Assembly: GCF_029223865.1 (NCBI RefSeq)
Contig: NZ_CP119520.1
Span: 806,001-870,000 of the forward strand
Reading direction: 5' to 3'
DNA: 64,000 nt
Source of the DNA: Telluria mixta
Lineage (GTDB): Bacteria > Pseudomonadota > Gammaproteobacteria > Burkholderiales > Burkholderiaceae_D
In this document: positions 42,264 through 50,100 of the stretch, in pieces
Layout of the letters: the number at the start of each line of letters is the position of its first letter
How positions within the stretch are numbered: the stretch's first letter is position 1
Notes under the pieces: generated by a model
What the model was told of the DNA's origin: nothing
What the model saw: only the letters and a program-made list of their open reading frames with translations
Databases searched by the model: none
Made by a program: the position numbers and the translations under genes

Positions 42264-43364
42264 GTCAAGGGTATCGATTGGTAGTGTGAGAGGCAACGCA
42301 GGTAGAACGCACAAAGGTCAGCATCGATTGGCTTTGGACTTGAAATTATCAATCAATCGGTATCGGTCTCGATTGTTGTAGGAATAAAATCCCCGGAGAC
42401 GAGCGTAGGTGCAAGAAACCTCCGAACAGCCTAGTCATGTTGCAGGGAGGGAATTGGCGATATCTCAATCATTCTGCTAATAAGCGCAATATTCAGCAGC
42501 TTGCTCTGCATCTCCTTTAGCGCAATATCAGGATCGTCAGACAGTAGCTCGACACGCACTCGACGTCGCGTGACAGCTATTGTGTGGCGTCATGCTTATT
42601 GGGCAGCATTGAGCTTTTGGGCCGTCGTCATGAGGAGCACTCAAAGGGAAAATGCAGTTATGTTGGCGATCGGCAACATAAATAACCGGACGGTGTTGCT
42701 TATGCGTGTTTCCTTCGGCAACTGAATACTGTGGTGAGGTCAAGGGAGTCGAACAGGACCTCATATTCCTGCCGAGACGTCACGTGCTGCGTTTTCGCAT
42801 TAAAGTAATCCGAACAAATGTTGCAAAATTTCTTTATTTGTTGCACATTGAAAACGCATGCCACCCAAGCGCCGACAATTTCAACCAGTCTGTAATCAGG
42901 CACTATCGGTTCGCGCAATTAGATTCGTTCAGGTCAGATAAATTCGACGCCGAAAATTTTAACAACTGCGGCTCTTTCTTGTCTAGTAGCACATGATAAA
43001 CATCAGCATAAAATCTTGACGAAAGAGCGATCAAGCAGTTACATTGCGTTAGAAATCGAGGGCGGAAATTATCAATCTTTTTTAATGCTTGGCACCGATC
43101 AATAACAAACGAACGCCTATTACGGGATCAAATTAATGATGCGCAGGAGAGCCCAGATAGGGAATGCCAAGGAGGCGCTAGAACTAATAGGGTGATTCGC
43201 AGGGAGATAGATGACGTCGAGCAGACTTGTAGCCCGTAGGGTTCCGTCTCTCAATCCATTGCCGCGCCGCCCACGGCCCGGCGGATGTAGTTGATTTATT
43301 GGTTTAGCTGGAAATTGTCTGGCCGTTTCTCGGCGCTACAGATAATGCCCATGGGCGCAACAAT
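42264..43364. other. 1.1-kb AT-rich stretch without a convincing gene
   Basis: Between the vgrG start and the distal trmL copy no reading frame looks real. The frames of 60-96 codons here have no family-like sequence and no ribosome sites. The stretch is AT-rich and probably includes the vgrG promoter (on the minus strand near 42300-42420) and decayed remains of other genes. I see no tRNA, no transposase and no clear repeat. Confidence 0.5.
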
Positions 43365-43476
43365 CCAGCGCATCCGCCTGCCGATGATGCCCGGCAACCG
43401 CAGCCTGAACCTGTCGAACACGGTGGCTGTCGTCTACGAGGCGTGGCGCCAGAATGGGTACGCCGGCGGGGGCTGA
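43365..43476. repeat. Right copy of the trmL-end direct repeat
   Basis: Repeats 36234-36348 with one codon fewer (GTG GCT GTC GTC where trmL has an extra GTC) and a few substitutions, ending in TGA at the same codon. It encodes the last 36 residues of TrmL without any start, so it is a 3' gene fragment and not a gene. It marks the right end of the T6SS island. Confidence 0.88.
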
Positions 43477-43483
43477 CAATCCC

Positions 43484-43714
43484 TCAATGACACGCCTGCC
43501 ACTGCATCTCCATATGCCGCTCGCACCCATCGTGCTCGCCGCTGCCGGACGCCGTGCCCGCCCCCGCGCTGCCACTCGTTCCCGCACCTATTCCCGCGCC
43601 GCGATGGGGCGGCGGGTGTTCTGGCGCATGTGCCTGCCATGATTGGCAAGCGGTTAATAGCGCTGCTACAAGGACGAGCCTACCTTCATGAGCGTCTCCG
43701 GTCGGAATACGCAT
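43484..43714 (-). CDS. Small Gly/Ser-rich lipoprotein (possibly frameshifted)
   Basis: A 76-residue frame with RLVLVAALLTACQSWQ, a lipoprotein signal with the lipobox LTAC. A Gly/Ser/Ala-rich linker and a tail with EHDGCERHMEMQWQACH follow. The natural start would be the ATG at about 43694, with GGAG six bases before it, but that ATG is one base out of frame. The in-frame ATG at 43714 gives an odd head (RIPTGDAHEG). So a one-base loss near 43690 is possible. It is convergent with the trmL end copy, and its role is unknown. Confidence 0.45.
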   Translation of the reverse strand: MRIPTGDAHEGRLVLVAALLTACQSWQAHAPEHPPPHRGAGIGAGTSGSAGAGTASGSGEHDGCERHMEMQWQACH

Positions 43715-43748
43715 CGTTCGACTAGGCCATGTGCCGGCCGGTTCTCGA

Positions 43749-44228
43749 TCAACCGTATTGCCGGATCTTCGCGACCAGCTTCGTCGTCGAGCGGTCGTGC
43801 GCGAAATCGATCGCGACGGCCTTGCCGCCGTAGGCGATCACTTCCTTCCCTTCCGGGATGGCGCTCATGACGTAGTCGCCGCCCTTGGCATAGATGTCGG
43901 GGCGGGCTTCCTGGACGACTTCCAGGGCCGTGTCCTCGTCGAATTCCACGACGAGGCTGACGGATTCCAGTGCGGCCAGCACGGCCATGCGGTCGGCCAG
44001 CGTGTTCAGCGGGCGGTCATCGCCTTTACCCAGGCGTTTCACGGACGCGTCCGTGTTGACGGCGACGACGAGCGACGCGCCCAGTTCGCGGGCCTGGGCG
44101 AGATACGTCACGTGGCCGCGGTGCAGGATGTCGAACACGCCGTTCGTCAGCACGACGGGTTTCGGCAGGTCGGCGATGCGTTGCGGCAACGTGGTGCGGG
44201 TGCAGAGTTTTTGTTCGAAGGTAGCCAT
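43749..44228 (-). CDS. rfaE2: D-glycero-beta-D-manno-heptose 1-phosphate adenylyltransferase
   Basis: A 159-residue nucleotidyltransferase of the RfaE domain II type. It has TNGVFDILHRGHVTYL with the HxGH site (HRGH) and a partner GGDYVMSAIPEG, then FAHDRSTTKLVAKIR at the end. It makes ADP-heptose, the last sugar-nucleotide step for the lipopolysaccharide core. In Betaproteobacteria it is a separate gene from RfaE1. The ATG at 44228 is 10 bases after the pilU stop, so the two genes may be cotranscribed. Confidence 0.92.
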   Translation of the reverse strand: MATFEQKLCTRTTLPQRIADLPKPVVLTNGVFDILHRGHVTYLAQARELGASLVVAVNTDASVKRLGKGDDRPLNTLADRMAVLAALESVSLVVEFDEDTALEVVQEARPDIYAKGGDYVMSAIPEGKEVIAYGGKAVAIDFAHDRSTTKLVAKIRQYG

Positions 44229-44238
44229 GGCGTGCATT

Positions 44239-45429
44239 TTAACTTGCCGCCGGCGGTTCCTCTTCCGGCTCGTCCACCAGCATCGACAGCTCGGCCGGCT
44301 TCGCAGCACCGCCGCCCTCGTCCGGCGCCTTGCGTTCTCCCGACAGCTTGATCTGCAGACGCAGGCCGTTCGCGGAATCGGCGTTGCGGATGGCTTCGTC
44401 GTAGCTGATGAAGCCCTTGTTGTAGAGCTCGAACAACGCCTGGTCGAACGTGCACATGCCCAGCTCGCGCGACTTGTGCATGATCTCCTTGATACTGTGG
44501 AAATTGCCTTTCAGGATCATCTCGCCGATCGTCGGTGTGTTCAGCAAGATCTCGATGGCAGCCTTGCGCCCTTTCCCATCTTCCGTGCGGACCAGCCGCT
44601 GCGAGACGATGGCGCGCAGGTTCGACGACAAGTCCATCAACAGCTGGTTCCGCCGCTCTTCCGGGAAGAAGTTGATGATGCGGTCCATCGTCTGGTTCGC
44701 ATTGTTCGCGTGCAGTGTGCCCAGGCATAAGTGCCCTGTTTCGGCGAACGCGATCGCATGTTCCATCGTTTCCGTGTCGCGGATCTCACCGATCAGGATC
44801 ACGTCCGGTGCCTGGCGCAGCGTGTTCTTCAGCGCGTTGTGCCACGACAGCGTGTCGACGCCTACCTCGCGGTGCGTGATGAGGCAGCTCTTGTTCTTGT
44901 GGACGTATTCGACAGGGTCCTCGACCGTGATGATGTGGCCGGCCGAGTTGCTGTTGCGGTAATCGATCATCGCAGCCAGCGTCGTCGACTTGCCGGAGCC
45001 GGTACCGCCGACGACGAGGACGAGCCCGCGCTTCGTCATCACGACGTCCTTCAGCACCTCGGGCAGGTCGAGCTTTTCGAAATTCGGGATTTCCGATGCA
45101 ATGGTTCGCACGACCATGCTCACACTCTGCTGTTGCACGAACACGTTCACACGGAAGCGGCACACGCCCGGCAGGGAGATCGCGAAATTGCACTCCATCT
45201 CGGCCTCGAACTCGGCGCGCTGGCGCTCGTTCATCAGCGAGAGCGACAGCGCGCGCGTAATGTCGCCCGTCAGGCGCTGTTGGCTCAGGGGTTTCATGGC
45301 GCCCTGGTGCTTCATGCTGGGCGGGAAATCGGCCGAGATGAACAGGTCGGAGCCGCCCTGCTGGTGCATGACCGTGAGCAGCTTGTGCATATAGGCCTGG
45401 GCTTCCGCCGGGCCGAAGGTCGAGGACAT
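44239..45429 (-). CDS. pilU: Type IV pilus retraction ATPase PilU
   Basis: A 396-residue PilT/PilU ATPase. It has Walker A GGTGSGKST (about 141-149), Walker B ILIGEIRDTETM, the Asp and His boxes (ITVEDPVEYVHKNK, LCLGTLHANNANQ) and the family tail with many Glu residues. The sequence SSTFGPAEAQAYMHKLLTVM and ADFPPSMKHQG at the start are of PilU, not PilT, type. The ATG at 45429 was chosen as the family start. PilU helps PilT in retraction under load. It is the gene before rfaE2 and divergent from oxyR. Confidence 0.9.
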   Translation of the reverse strand: MSSTFGPAEAQAYMHKLLTVMHQQGGSDLFISADFPPSMKHQGAMKPLSQQRLTGDITRALSLSLMNERQRAEFEAEMECNFAISLPGVCRFRVNVFVQQQSVSMVVRTIASEIPNFEKLDLPEVLKDVVMTKRGLVLVVGGTGSGKSTTLAAMIDYRNSNSAGHIITVEDPVEYVHKNKSCLITHREVGVDTLSWHNALKNTLRQAPDVILIGEIRDTETMEHAIAFAETGHLCLGTLHANNANQTMDRIINFFPEERRNQLLMDLSSNLRAIVSQRLVRTEDGKGRKAAIEILLNTPTIGEMILKGNFHSIKEIMHKSRELGMCTFDQALFELYNKGFISYDEAIRNADSANGLRLQIKLSGERKAPDEGGGAAKPAELSMLVDEPEEEPPAAS

Positions 45430-45571
45430 GGGTGTCTTCCTATTAACGCAAGGCAACATCGCCTGCCCGGCCATTATATCCATGGCTTTACCGGTAAAAT
45501 AGTGACAGACTGCTTAAAAGGCAGGCAAACGTGTCTTAGAGAACACGGCCGGTAAATAACACGCGGATCCC

Positions 45572-46516
45572 ATGACACTGACCGAACTGAAATACATCGT
45601 CGCCGTCGCACGCGCCCGCCATTTCGGGCATGCGGCCGAAGCCTGCTTCGTCGCCCAGCCCACGCTGTCCGTCGCCATCAAGAAACTCGAGGACGAACTC
45701 GGCGTTACGCTGTTCGAACGGGGCGGCTCGGAAGTGTCCGTCACGCCGCTCGGCGCGCAGATCGTGGCCCAGGCCGAGCGCGTGCTCGAGCAGACGGCTG
45801 CCATCAAGGAATTGGCCAAGCAGAACAAGGACCCGCTGTCCGGCCCGCTGCGCCTCGGTGTGATCTACACCATTGGCCCTTACCTGCTGCCGCCGCTCGT
45901 GAAAAACCTGATTGCGAACGTGCCGCAGATGCCGCTCGTGCTGCAGGAGAACTTCACGGTGAAACTGCTCGACCTGCTGCGCCAGGGCGAGCTGGACGCC
46001 GCGATCATGGCCCTGCCGCTGCCGGAACACGGCATGGCCGTGCAGGCGCTGTACGACGAACCGTTCGTCGTCGCGATGCCGAAGAACCACCCGTGGGCGA
46101 CGCGCACCGAGATCGCGGCCGAGGACCTCAAGAGCGAGACGATGCTGCTGCTGGGCGCCGGCCACTGCTTCCGCGACCAGGTGCTGGAAGTCTGCCCAGA
46201 GATGGCGCGCTTCTCTTCGTCGCCGGGCAACGGCATGCAGCGCACGTTCGAGGGCTCGTCGCTGGAGACGATCCGGCACATGGTCGCGAGCGGCATCGGC
46301 CTGACCGTGCTGCCGCGCGCCTCCGTGCCGGACATGAAGGATCCGAACGGCATGCTGACCTTCGTCCCGTTCCAGGATCCAGTCCCGTCGCGCCGCGTCG
46401 TGATCGTATGGCGCAAGAGCTTTACGCGCCGCGCGGCCATCGACGCGGTGGTGAAGGCCGTCGCCGATTGCGGCCTGCCCGGCGTCGAGATGGTCACGCT
46501 CCAGGCCGCTGCCTGA
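45572..46516 (+). CDS. oxyR: OxyR, peroxide-sensing LysR regulator
   Basis: A 314-residue LysR regulator. The redox cysteines fall at positions 199 and 208 in GHCFRDQVLEVCPE, the same numbers as in E. coli OxyR. The amino winged helix is TELKYIVAVARARHFGHAAE and QPTLSVAIKKLEDELG. Oxidation of the two cysteines by H2O2 activates it. The gene is divergent from pilU with 142 bases between. Its last 23 bases overlap a hypothetical gene on the other strand. Confidence 0.95.
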   Translation: MTLTELKYIVAVARARHFGHAAEACFVAQPTLSVAIKKLEDELGVTLFERGGSEVSVTPLGAQIVAQAERVLEQTAAIKELAKQNKDPLSGPLRLGVIYTIGPYLLPPLVKNLIANVPQMPLVLQENFTVKLLDLLRQGELDAAIMALPLPEHGMAVQALYDEPFVVAMPKNHPWATRTEIAAEDLKSETMLLLGAGHCFRDQVLEVCPEMARFSSSPGNGMQRTFEGSSLETIRHMVASGIGLTVLPRASVPDMKDPNGMLTFVPFQDPVPSRRVVIVWRKSFTRRAAIDAVVKAVADCGLPGVEMVTLQAAA

Positions 46517-47015
46517 CGCGTACGGGCAGGACCGGCGCGGCCACGGTGGGCGCTGCGTCCGCGTCGTCCGTCCGGATCCCGACACCGCCGCAGGATCCCG
46601 CATGCTTCCCGGCCAGGGCGCCGACCAGTTCGGTGCTCCGGCGCGGCACCGTGTCCAGCGGCACGCACCGTACCGCGTCCCACGTCGTGCCGGCCTGTTT
46701 GAATTCGATGGCGCGCACGGAATACACGCGGCCGCCCTGCTCCAGCGCGACCAGCGCGGTGCCGCCGTTCACGATCCCGAGCACGAAGCGGCGGCGCGGC
46801 GTGATGTCGTCGATGGCGTCGGTCTCGTTGAAGTCGCCGTCCCGGTCGGCGATGCCCGCGAGACCGAGGCCCACGCCCAGCAGCGCCTGGATGCCGGCCG
46901 GGAGCTCGCGCAGCGACCGCGCTTCCGTCCACGCCCCCTGCTCCTGGCCACCGGCTTGCGCGAGCACGCCACTTCCGAGTCCGATTCCGACCACCACCAT
47001 GGTTACGAACCGCAT
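46494..47015 (-). CDS. Exported protein of unknown function
   Basis: A 173-residue protein with a signal peptide (MRFVTMVVVGIGLGSGVLAQA). The mature part begins AGGQEQGAWTEAR and has a beta-strand segment with GGTALVALEQGGRVYSVRAIEF. I chose the ATG at 47015, since AGGAG lies seven bases before it, over the one two codons upstream, which is too close. There is no recognised family. Its tail is encoded over the end of oxyR. It could be a periplasmic protein; no interaction can be argued from context. Confidence 0.6.
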   Translation of the reverse strand: MRFVTMVVVGIGLGSGVLAQAGGQEQGAWTEARSLRELPAGIQALLGVGLGLAGIADRDGDFNETDAIDDITPRRRFVLGIVNGGTALVALEQGGRVYSVRAIEFKQAGTTWDAVRCVPLDTVPRRSTELVGALAGKHAGSCGGVGIRTDDADAAPTVAAPVLPVRVRQRPGA

Positions 47016-47182
47016 ATGCATTCTCCTTGATCCGAAGCCGGCATCGTAGAGCGCGCACGTGCGTCATGCCTTGTGCATCGTCGACGTGCGCATGATCGCG
47101 TCGTATCGTCCTGCGCCGTACAGCCGGGCGCGCCCCGACAGGCTACAATCCTGACCTTGCAGATTTTCAATTCGAACGAATC

Positions 47183-48037
47183 ATGAACAAGCTGGCGCTG
47201 TATTTCCGCCTGGTCCGGGGCCACAAGCCCATCGGCATCCTGCTGCTGCTGTGGCCCACGCTGTGGGCCCTGTGGATGGCATCGAACGGCCATCCCGATC
47301 CGATTATCCTCCTCATCTTCATCGTTGGAACAGCACTGATGCGATCAAGCGGCTGCGCGATCAACGACTACGCGGACCGCGACTTCGACCGCCATGTGAA
47401 GCGCACGGTCGACCGTCCGCTGACCAGCGGCCGCATCAAGGGCTGGGAAGCGCTGATGGTAGCGGCCGTGCTCGCGATCGTCTCGTTCCTGCTGATCCTG
47501 CCGCTGAACACGCTGACGAAGCAACTGTCCGTCGTGGCCGTGATCGTCGCGGGCAGCTACCCGTATTTCAAGCGCTTCTTCGCGCTGCCGCAGGCCTACC
47601 TCGGCATCGCGTTCGGCTTCGGCATCCCGATGGCGTTCGCGGCCGTGCAGGACCACGTGCCGGCCGTAGCGTGGTGGCTGCTGGTCGCCAACGTGTTCTG
47701 GTCGCTGGCCTACGACACCGAATATGCGATGGTCGACCGCGACGACGACCTCATCATCGGCATCCGCACGTCCGCCATCACCTTCGGCCGCTACGACGTG
47801 GCCGCGATCATGGTGTGCTATGCGGCGACGCTGGGCATCGACCTCGTGTGCGGCTGGTCGCTGGGCCTGCGCTGGTGGTTCGTGGCGGGCATTGCCGTCG
47901 CGGCCGGGATGGCCGTCTACCACTACACCCTGATCCGCGGACGCGACCGCATGAAGTGTTTTGCCGCTTTCAACCATAACAACTGGTTGGGTGCGGCCGT
48001 GTTTGCTGGCGTCGCGCTAGACTATGCATTAGGATAA
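47183..48037 (+). CDS. ubiA: 4-Hydroxybenzoate octaprenyltransferase
   Basis: A 284-residue membrane prenyltransferase with nine spans. The two Asp-rich motifs are [12 protein letters not shown] (residues ~61-72, with the NDxxDxxxD form) and [14 protein letters not shown] in the second half. Both bind the Mg-diphosphate of the prenyl donor. [12 protein letters not shown] follows the first motif. It attaches the prenyl tail to 4-hydroxybenzoate in ubiquinone synthesis. The start ATG is 12 bases after a weak AG-rich site. It is the first gene of a plus-strand run that continues with the DUF883 gene 38 bases on. Confidence 0.95.
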   Translation: MNKLALYFRLVRGHKPIGILLLLWPTLWALWMASNGHPDPIILLIFIVGTALMRSSGCAINDYADRDFDRHVKRTVDRPLTSGRIKGWEALMVAAVLAIVSFLLILPLNTLTKQLSVVAVIVAGSYPYFKRFFALPQAYLGIAFGFGIPMAFAAVQDHVPAVAWWLLVANVFWSLAYDTEYAMVDRDDDLIIGIRTSAITFGRYDVAAIMVCYAATLGIDLVCGWSLGLRWWFVAGIAVAAGMAVYHYTLIRGRDRMKCFAAFNHNNWLGAAVFAGVALDYALG

Positions 48038-48075
48038 TATTGTCCACATATCAATCTATAACGAGAGGTTCACCC

Positions 48076-48396
48076 ATGATGGAAAAAATCCCGACCCAGA
48101 CCGGCGCCCGTGACCAGCTGCTGTCCGACCTGAAGACCGTCATCCAGGACGCGGAAGCGTGGCTGCGCCACAGCGGCCACCTGACCGGCGAAGAATTCAA
48201 GGCCGCCAAGGTGAAGTTCGAGCGCACCCTGGTCAAGGCCAAGGAAGACATCGTCCGCCTGGAAGAAGCCGCGGTCGAAAAAGCCAAGGTCGCCGCCAAG
48301 GCCACCGACGAATACGTCAAGGAGAATCCGTGGAAGGCCGTCGGCCTGGGCACCGCCGTCGGTGTCGTGATCGGCATGCTGATCGCGCGTAAGTAA
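48076..48396 (+). CDS. DUF883 / ElaB-YqjD family protein
   Basis: A 106-residue protein: an alpha-helical body with DQLLSDLKTVIQDAEAWLRHSG and a carboxy span (about 88-105, ENPWKAVGLGTAVGVVIGMLI). The motif NPWKAVGLG is the family hallmark. ElaB and YqjD sit in the inner membrane and bind ribosomes in stationary phase in E. coli. It has GAGAGG before the start. It forms a set with the next two genes, equal in order to E. coli yqjD-yqjE-yqjK. Confidence 0.92.
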   Translation: MMEKIPTQTGARDQLLSDLKTVIQDAEAWLRHSGHLTGEEFKAAKVKFERTLVKAKEDIVRLEEAAVEKAKVAAKATDEYVKENPWKAVGLGTAVGVVIGMLIARK

Positions 48397-48797
48397 TGGG
48401 AGTCTTCGCGGCGGCAGGCCGGATCGGTGCGACGCTCGTCGCGATGGCGGGCACGCGGCTGGAACTGGCCGCGGTCGAGTTCCAGGAAGATGCGCGCCGC
48501 CTGCTGGGCCACCTCGCGTGGACCCTGCTGGCCGTGTTCCTCGCGGCCGGCGCCCTGCTGCTGGCGGCGCTGTTCGTCATCGCCATCTTCTGGGATACGT
48601 ACCGCCTGCAGGCCGTCGGCGGCATGGCCGTCCTGTTCGGCGCGCTGGCCGGCATCATCCTCATGAAAGTCCGCGCCAGCATGAACACGGAAGCGCCGCT
48701 GCTCTCGGCCACGCTGGCCGAACTGCGCAACGATGTCGACTACCTGCGCCACGGCCTGGCCCAACATCATGCGGAGGCGACCGATGAACAAGCCTGA
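48396..48797 (+). CDS. YqjE-like phage-holin-fold membrane protein
   Basis: A 133-residue protein with two membrane spans (about 42-65 and 72-92, LAWTLLAVFLAAGALLLAA and GGMAVLFGALAGIILMK) in a holin-like arrangement. The head ATLVAMAGTRLELAAVEFQE and tail LAELRNDVDYLRHG are typical of YqjE. Its ATG overlaps the stop of the DUF883 gene (TAATG), and it overlaps the next gene by 14 bases. The function of the set is unknown. Confidence 0.88.
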   Translation: MGVFAAAGRIGATLVAMAGTRLELAAVEFQEDARRLLGHLAWTLLAVFLAAGALLLAALFVIAIFWDTYRLQAVGGMAVLFGALAGIILMKVRASMNTEAPLLSATLAELRNDVDYLRHGLAQHHAEATDEQA

Positions 48798-49077
48798 TCT
48801 TGCCACCCGCCGCGCGGCCCTGATCGAGCAATGCGCCGAACAGCGCGTGGGCCTCGCCTACGAGCTGAAGGCGCTGCGCCCGTCGAATGCGCTGGCCGGA
48901 CATCCCGTCGTGGGCTACGTCGCCGCCAACCGCAAGCTCGTGCTCGGTGCGGCCGGTGCCGTGCTGGGGCTCGTCCTCATGCGCCGCAAGCGCCTGGCCG
49001 GTCTTGCCACGTCGGCCCTGTCGGCGTGGAAGATGGCGCGGGGCGCGTTGGGCGTGCTGGCGCAGCTGCGCCGCTGA
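48784..49077 (+). CDS. YqjK-like protein
   Basis: A 97-residue protein with one span (about 50-66, KLVLGAAGAVLGLVLMRRK) after a helix with QRVGLAYELKALRPSNALAG. Third gene of the DUF883-YqjE-YqjK set, with its start inside the end of yqjE. Only its position and general layout match YqjK, since the family is poorly conserved. Confidence 0.75.
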   Translation: MNKPDLATRRAALIEQCAEQRVGLAYELKALRPSNALAGHPVVGYVAANRKLVLGAAGAVLGLVLMRRKRLAGLATSALSAWKMARGALGVLAQLRR

Positions 49078-49078
49078 T

Positions 49079-49456
49079 ATGCGGTACGCCCGCTTCGCAT
49101 CCATCATCGTGCTGGCTGTCCTGGCGGCCGGGTGTTCGCGCTCGTCGCCGGACAGCCCGCCTGCCCGGCATGCCGCCGCGCCAGAACAGGTCTCGGAACA
49201 GCAGGCACTGGACCTCCTCGTCAAGCAACTGAAGGCGCACCGGGTCGCAGATCTGGACTGTCTGAGCTTCATGGACGAGAGCGACCACCCGGCGAATGGC
49301 AAGGCGGACCAGTGGGACTTCGCTGCCCATGAAATCCACAACGAGCGCTGCGGCGGCGATCCGGGCGTGTCGCCGGTGCGCGACCGCTACCGGTTGGACG
49401 CGGCGGGCAAGGTCCTCGTCTACAACGCCGCGGAAGCCGACTACGTCCCGCTGTAA
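49079..49456 (+). CDS. Small lipoprotein of unknown function
   Basis: A 125-residue protein with a lipoprotein signal (VLAVLAAGC, lipid on the Cys near residue 19). The mature part has two short segments with conserved-looking Cys (DLDCLSFMDE, NERCGGDPG) and an Asp-rich character. It begins one base after the YqjK stop, so it is cotranscribed with the previous set. No family recognised. The two Cys in the mature part may form a disulfide. Confidence 0.6.
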   Translation: MRYARFASIIVLAVLAAGCSRSSPDSPPARHAAAPEQVSEQQALDLLVKQLKAHRVADLDCLSFMDESDHPANGKADQWDFAAHEIHNERCGGDPGVSPVRDRYRLDAAGKVLVYNAAEADYVPL

Positions 49457-49464
49457 CGCCGCGC

Positions 49465-50100
49465 TCAGTTGTTCAGGCCGAGCGCTTCCCAGCCATTGGG
49501 CGTCAGCTTGACGTACAGTTTTTCCTTCTGCGAGCGCTCGCCGTCGATGTTCCGCCCCAGCTCGGGGAACGCTTCCTTGACCTTGGGCTTGCGAGCCCAG
49601 TCCGCCACGTTCGACAGCTTGTACGTGTAGATCACGGCGGATTCCTCATGGTCGCCCACCTTGGCCGGATCCGCCCAGCGGATCACCTTGCTCAGCGACT
49701 TGCGGCCCCAGCAGATGCGCTGCAGCTTGCCCGGTCTCTCGTGCAGATAGGGCTTGACGGCGTCCGTCATCGTGTAGCGCCGGACCTTCACCGCGCTTGT
49801 CTTGCCGTTGACGACGGCACCGGGCAATTCCATGTCTTCGCCCTTGGCCAGGCCGACGGATTCCAGCGCCGACATTGTGCCGGCCGCGTTGTCCGGGTAC
49901 AGCTTCTGCTGGCGCACGTCGATCTCGTACACGTCGACCGGCCACTTGACGGGGTCCAGGCACTGCTCGCCCTTCTTGTCGAAATACTGGGTGACGGCGA
50001 TGCCGAAGTTTTTTTCGTTGGCGGAGGTCTTGCTGTCGCAGGCGGACAGCGCTGCGACTAGCGTCGCGCCCAGCACGATGGAGATGGCGGTCTTGTTCAT
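49465..50100 (-). CDS. Lipoprotein of unknown function
   Basis: A 211-residue protein with a lipoprotein signal (VAALSACDSK) and a mature part with QCLDPVKWPVDVYE and KLQRICWGRKSLSKVIRW. It starts in the stop codon of the Nudix gene (ATGA), so it is the second gene of that operon. The two Cys pairs may be bonded. The family is unknown to me; it looks like a periplasmic protein of the DUF-type found only in related bacteria. Confidence 0.65.
   Translation of the reverse strand: MNKTAISIVLGATLVAALSACDSKTSANEKNFGIAVTQYFDKKGEQCLDPVKWPVDVYEIDVRQQKLYPDNAAGTMSALESVGLAKGEDMELPGAVVNGKTSAVKVRRYTMTDAVKPYLHERPGKLQRICWGRKSLSKVIRWADPAKVGDHEESAVIYTYKLSNVADWARKPKVKEAFPELGRNIDGERSQKEKLYVKLTPNGWEALGLNN

Larger units (their letters stand above)
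36349..43364. mobile_element. T6SS cargo island inserted at the 3' end of trmL
   Basis: About 7 kb between the two trmL-end copies carries four minus-strand genes (vgrG, effector, immunity, PAAR) and a 1.1-kb gene-free part. Its composition is AT-richer than the flanks. No integrase, transposase or T6SS structural gene is seen inside. The resident trmL is complete, and the distal copy is the displaced original end or the reverse. This is the classical picture of site-specific or homologous insertion at a gene's 3' end. Confidence 0.75.

Noticed and set aside
42501..42996. Short frames of 72-96 codons in the gene-free stretch
   Set aside because: No ribosome sites, no recognisable sequence and frames on both strands overlap each other.
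43291..43476. A 61-codon gene at the right end of the T6SS island
   Set aside because: Its carboxy part is the displaced 3' end of trmL and its first residues are unrelated island DNA; it is a fragment, not a gene.
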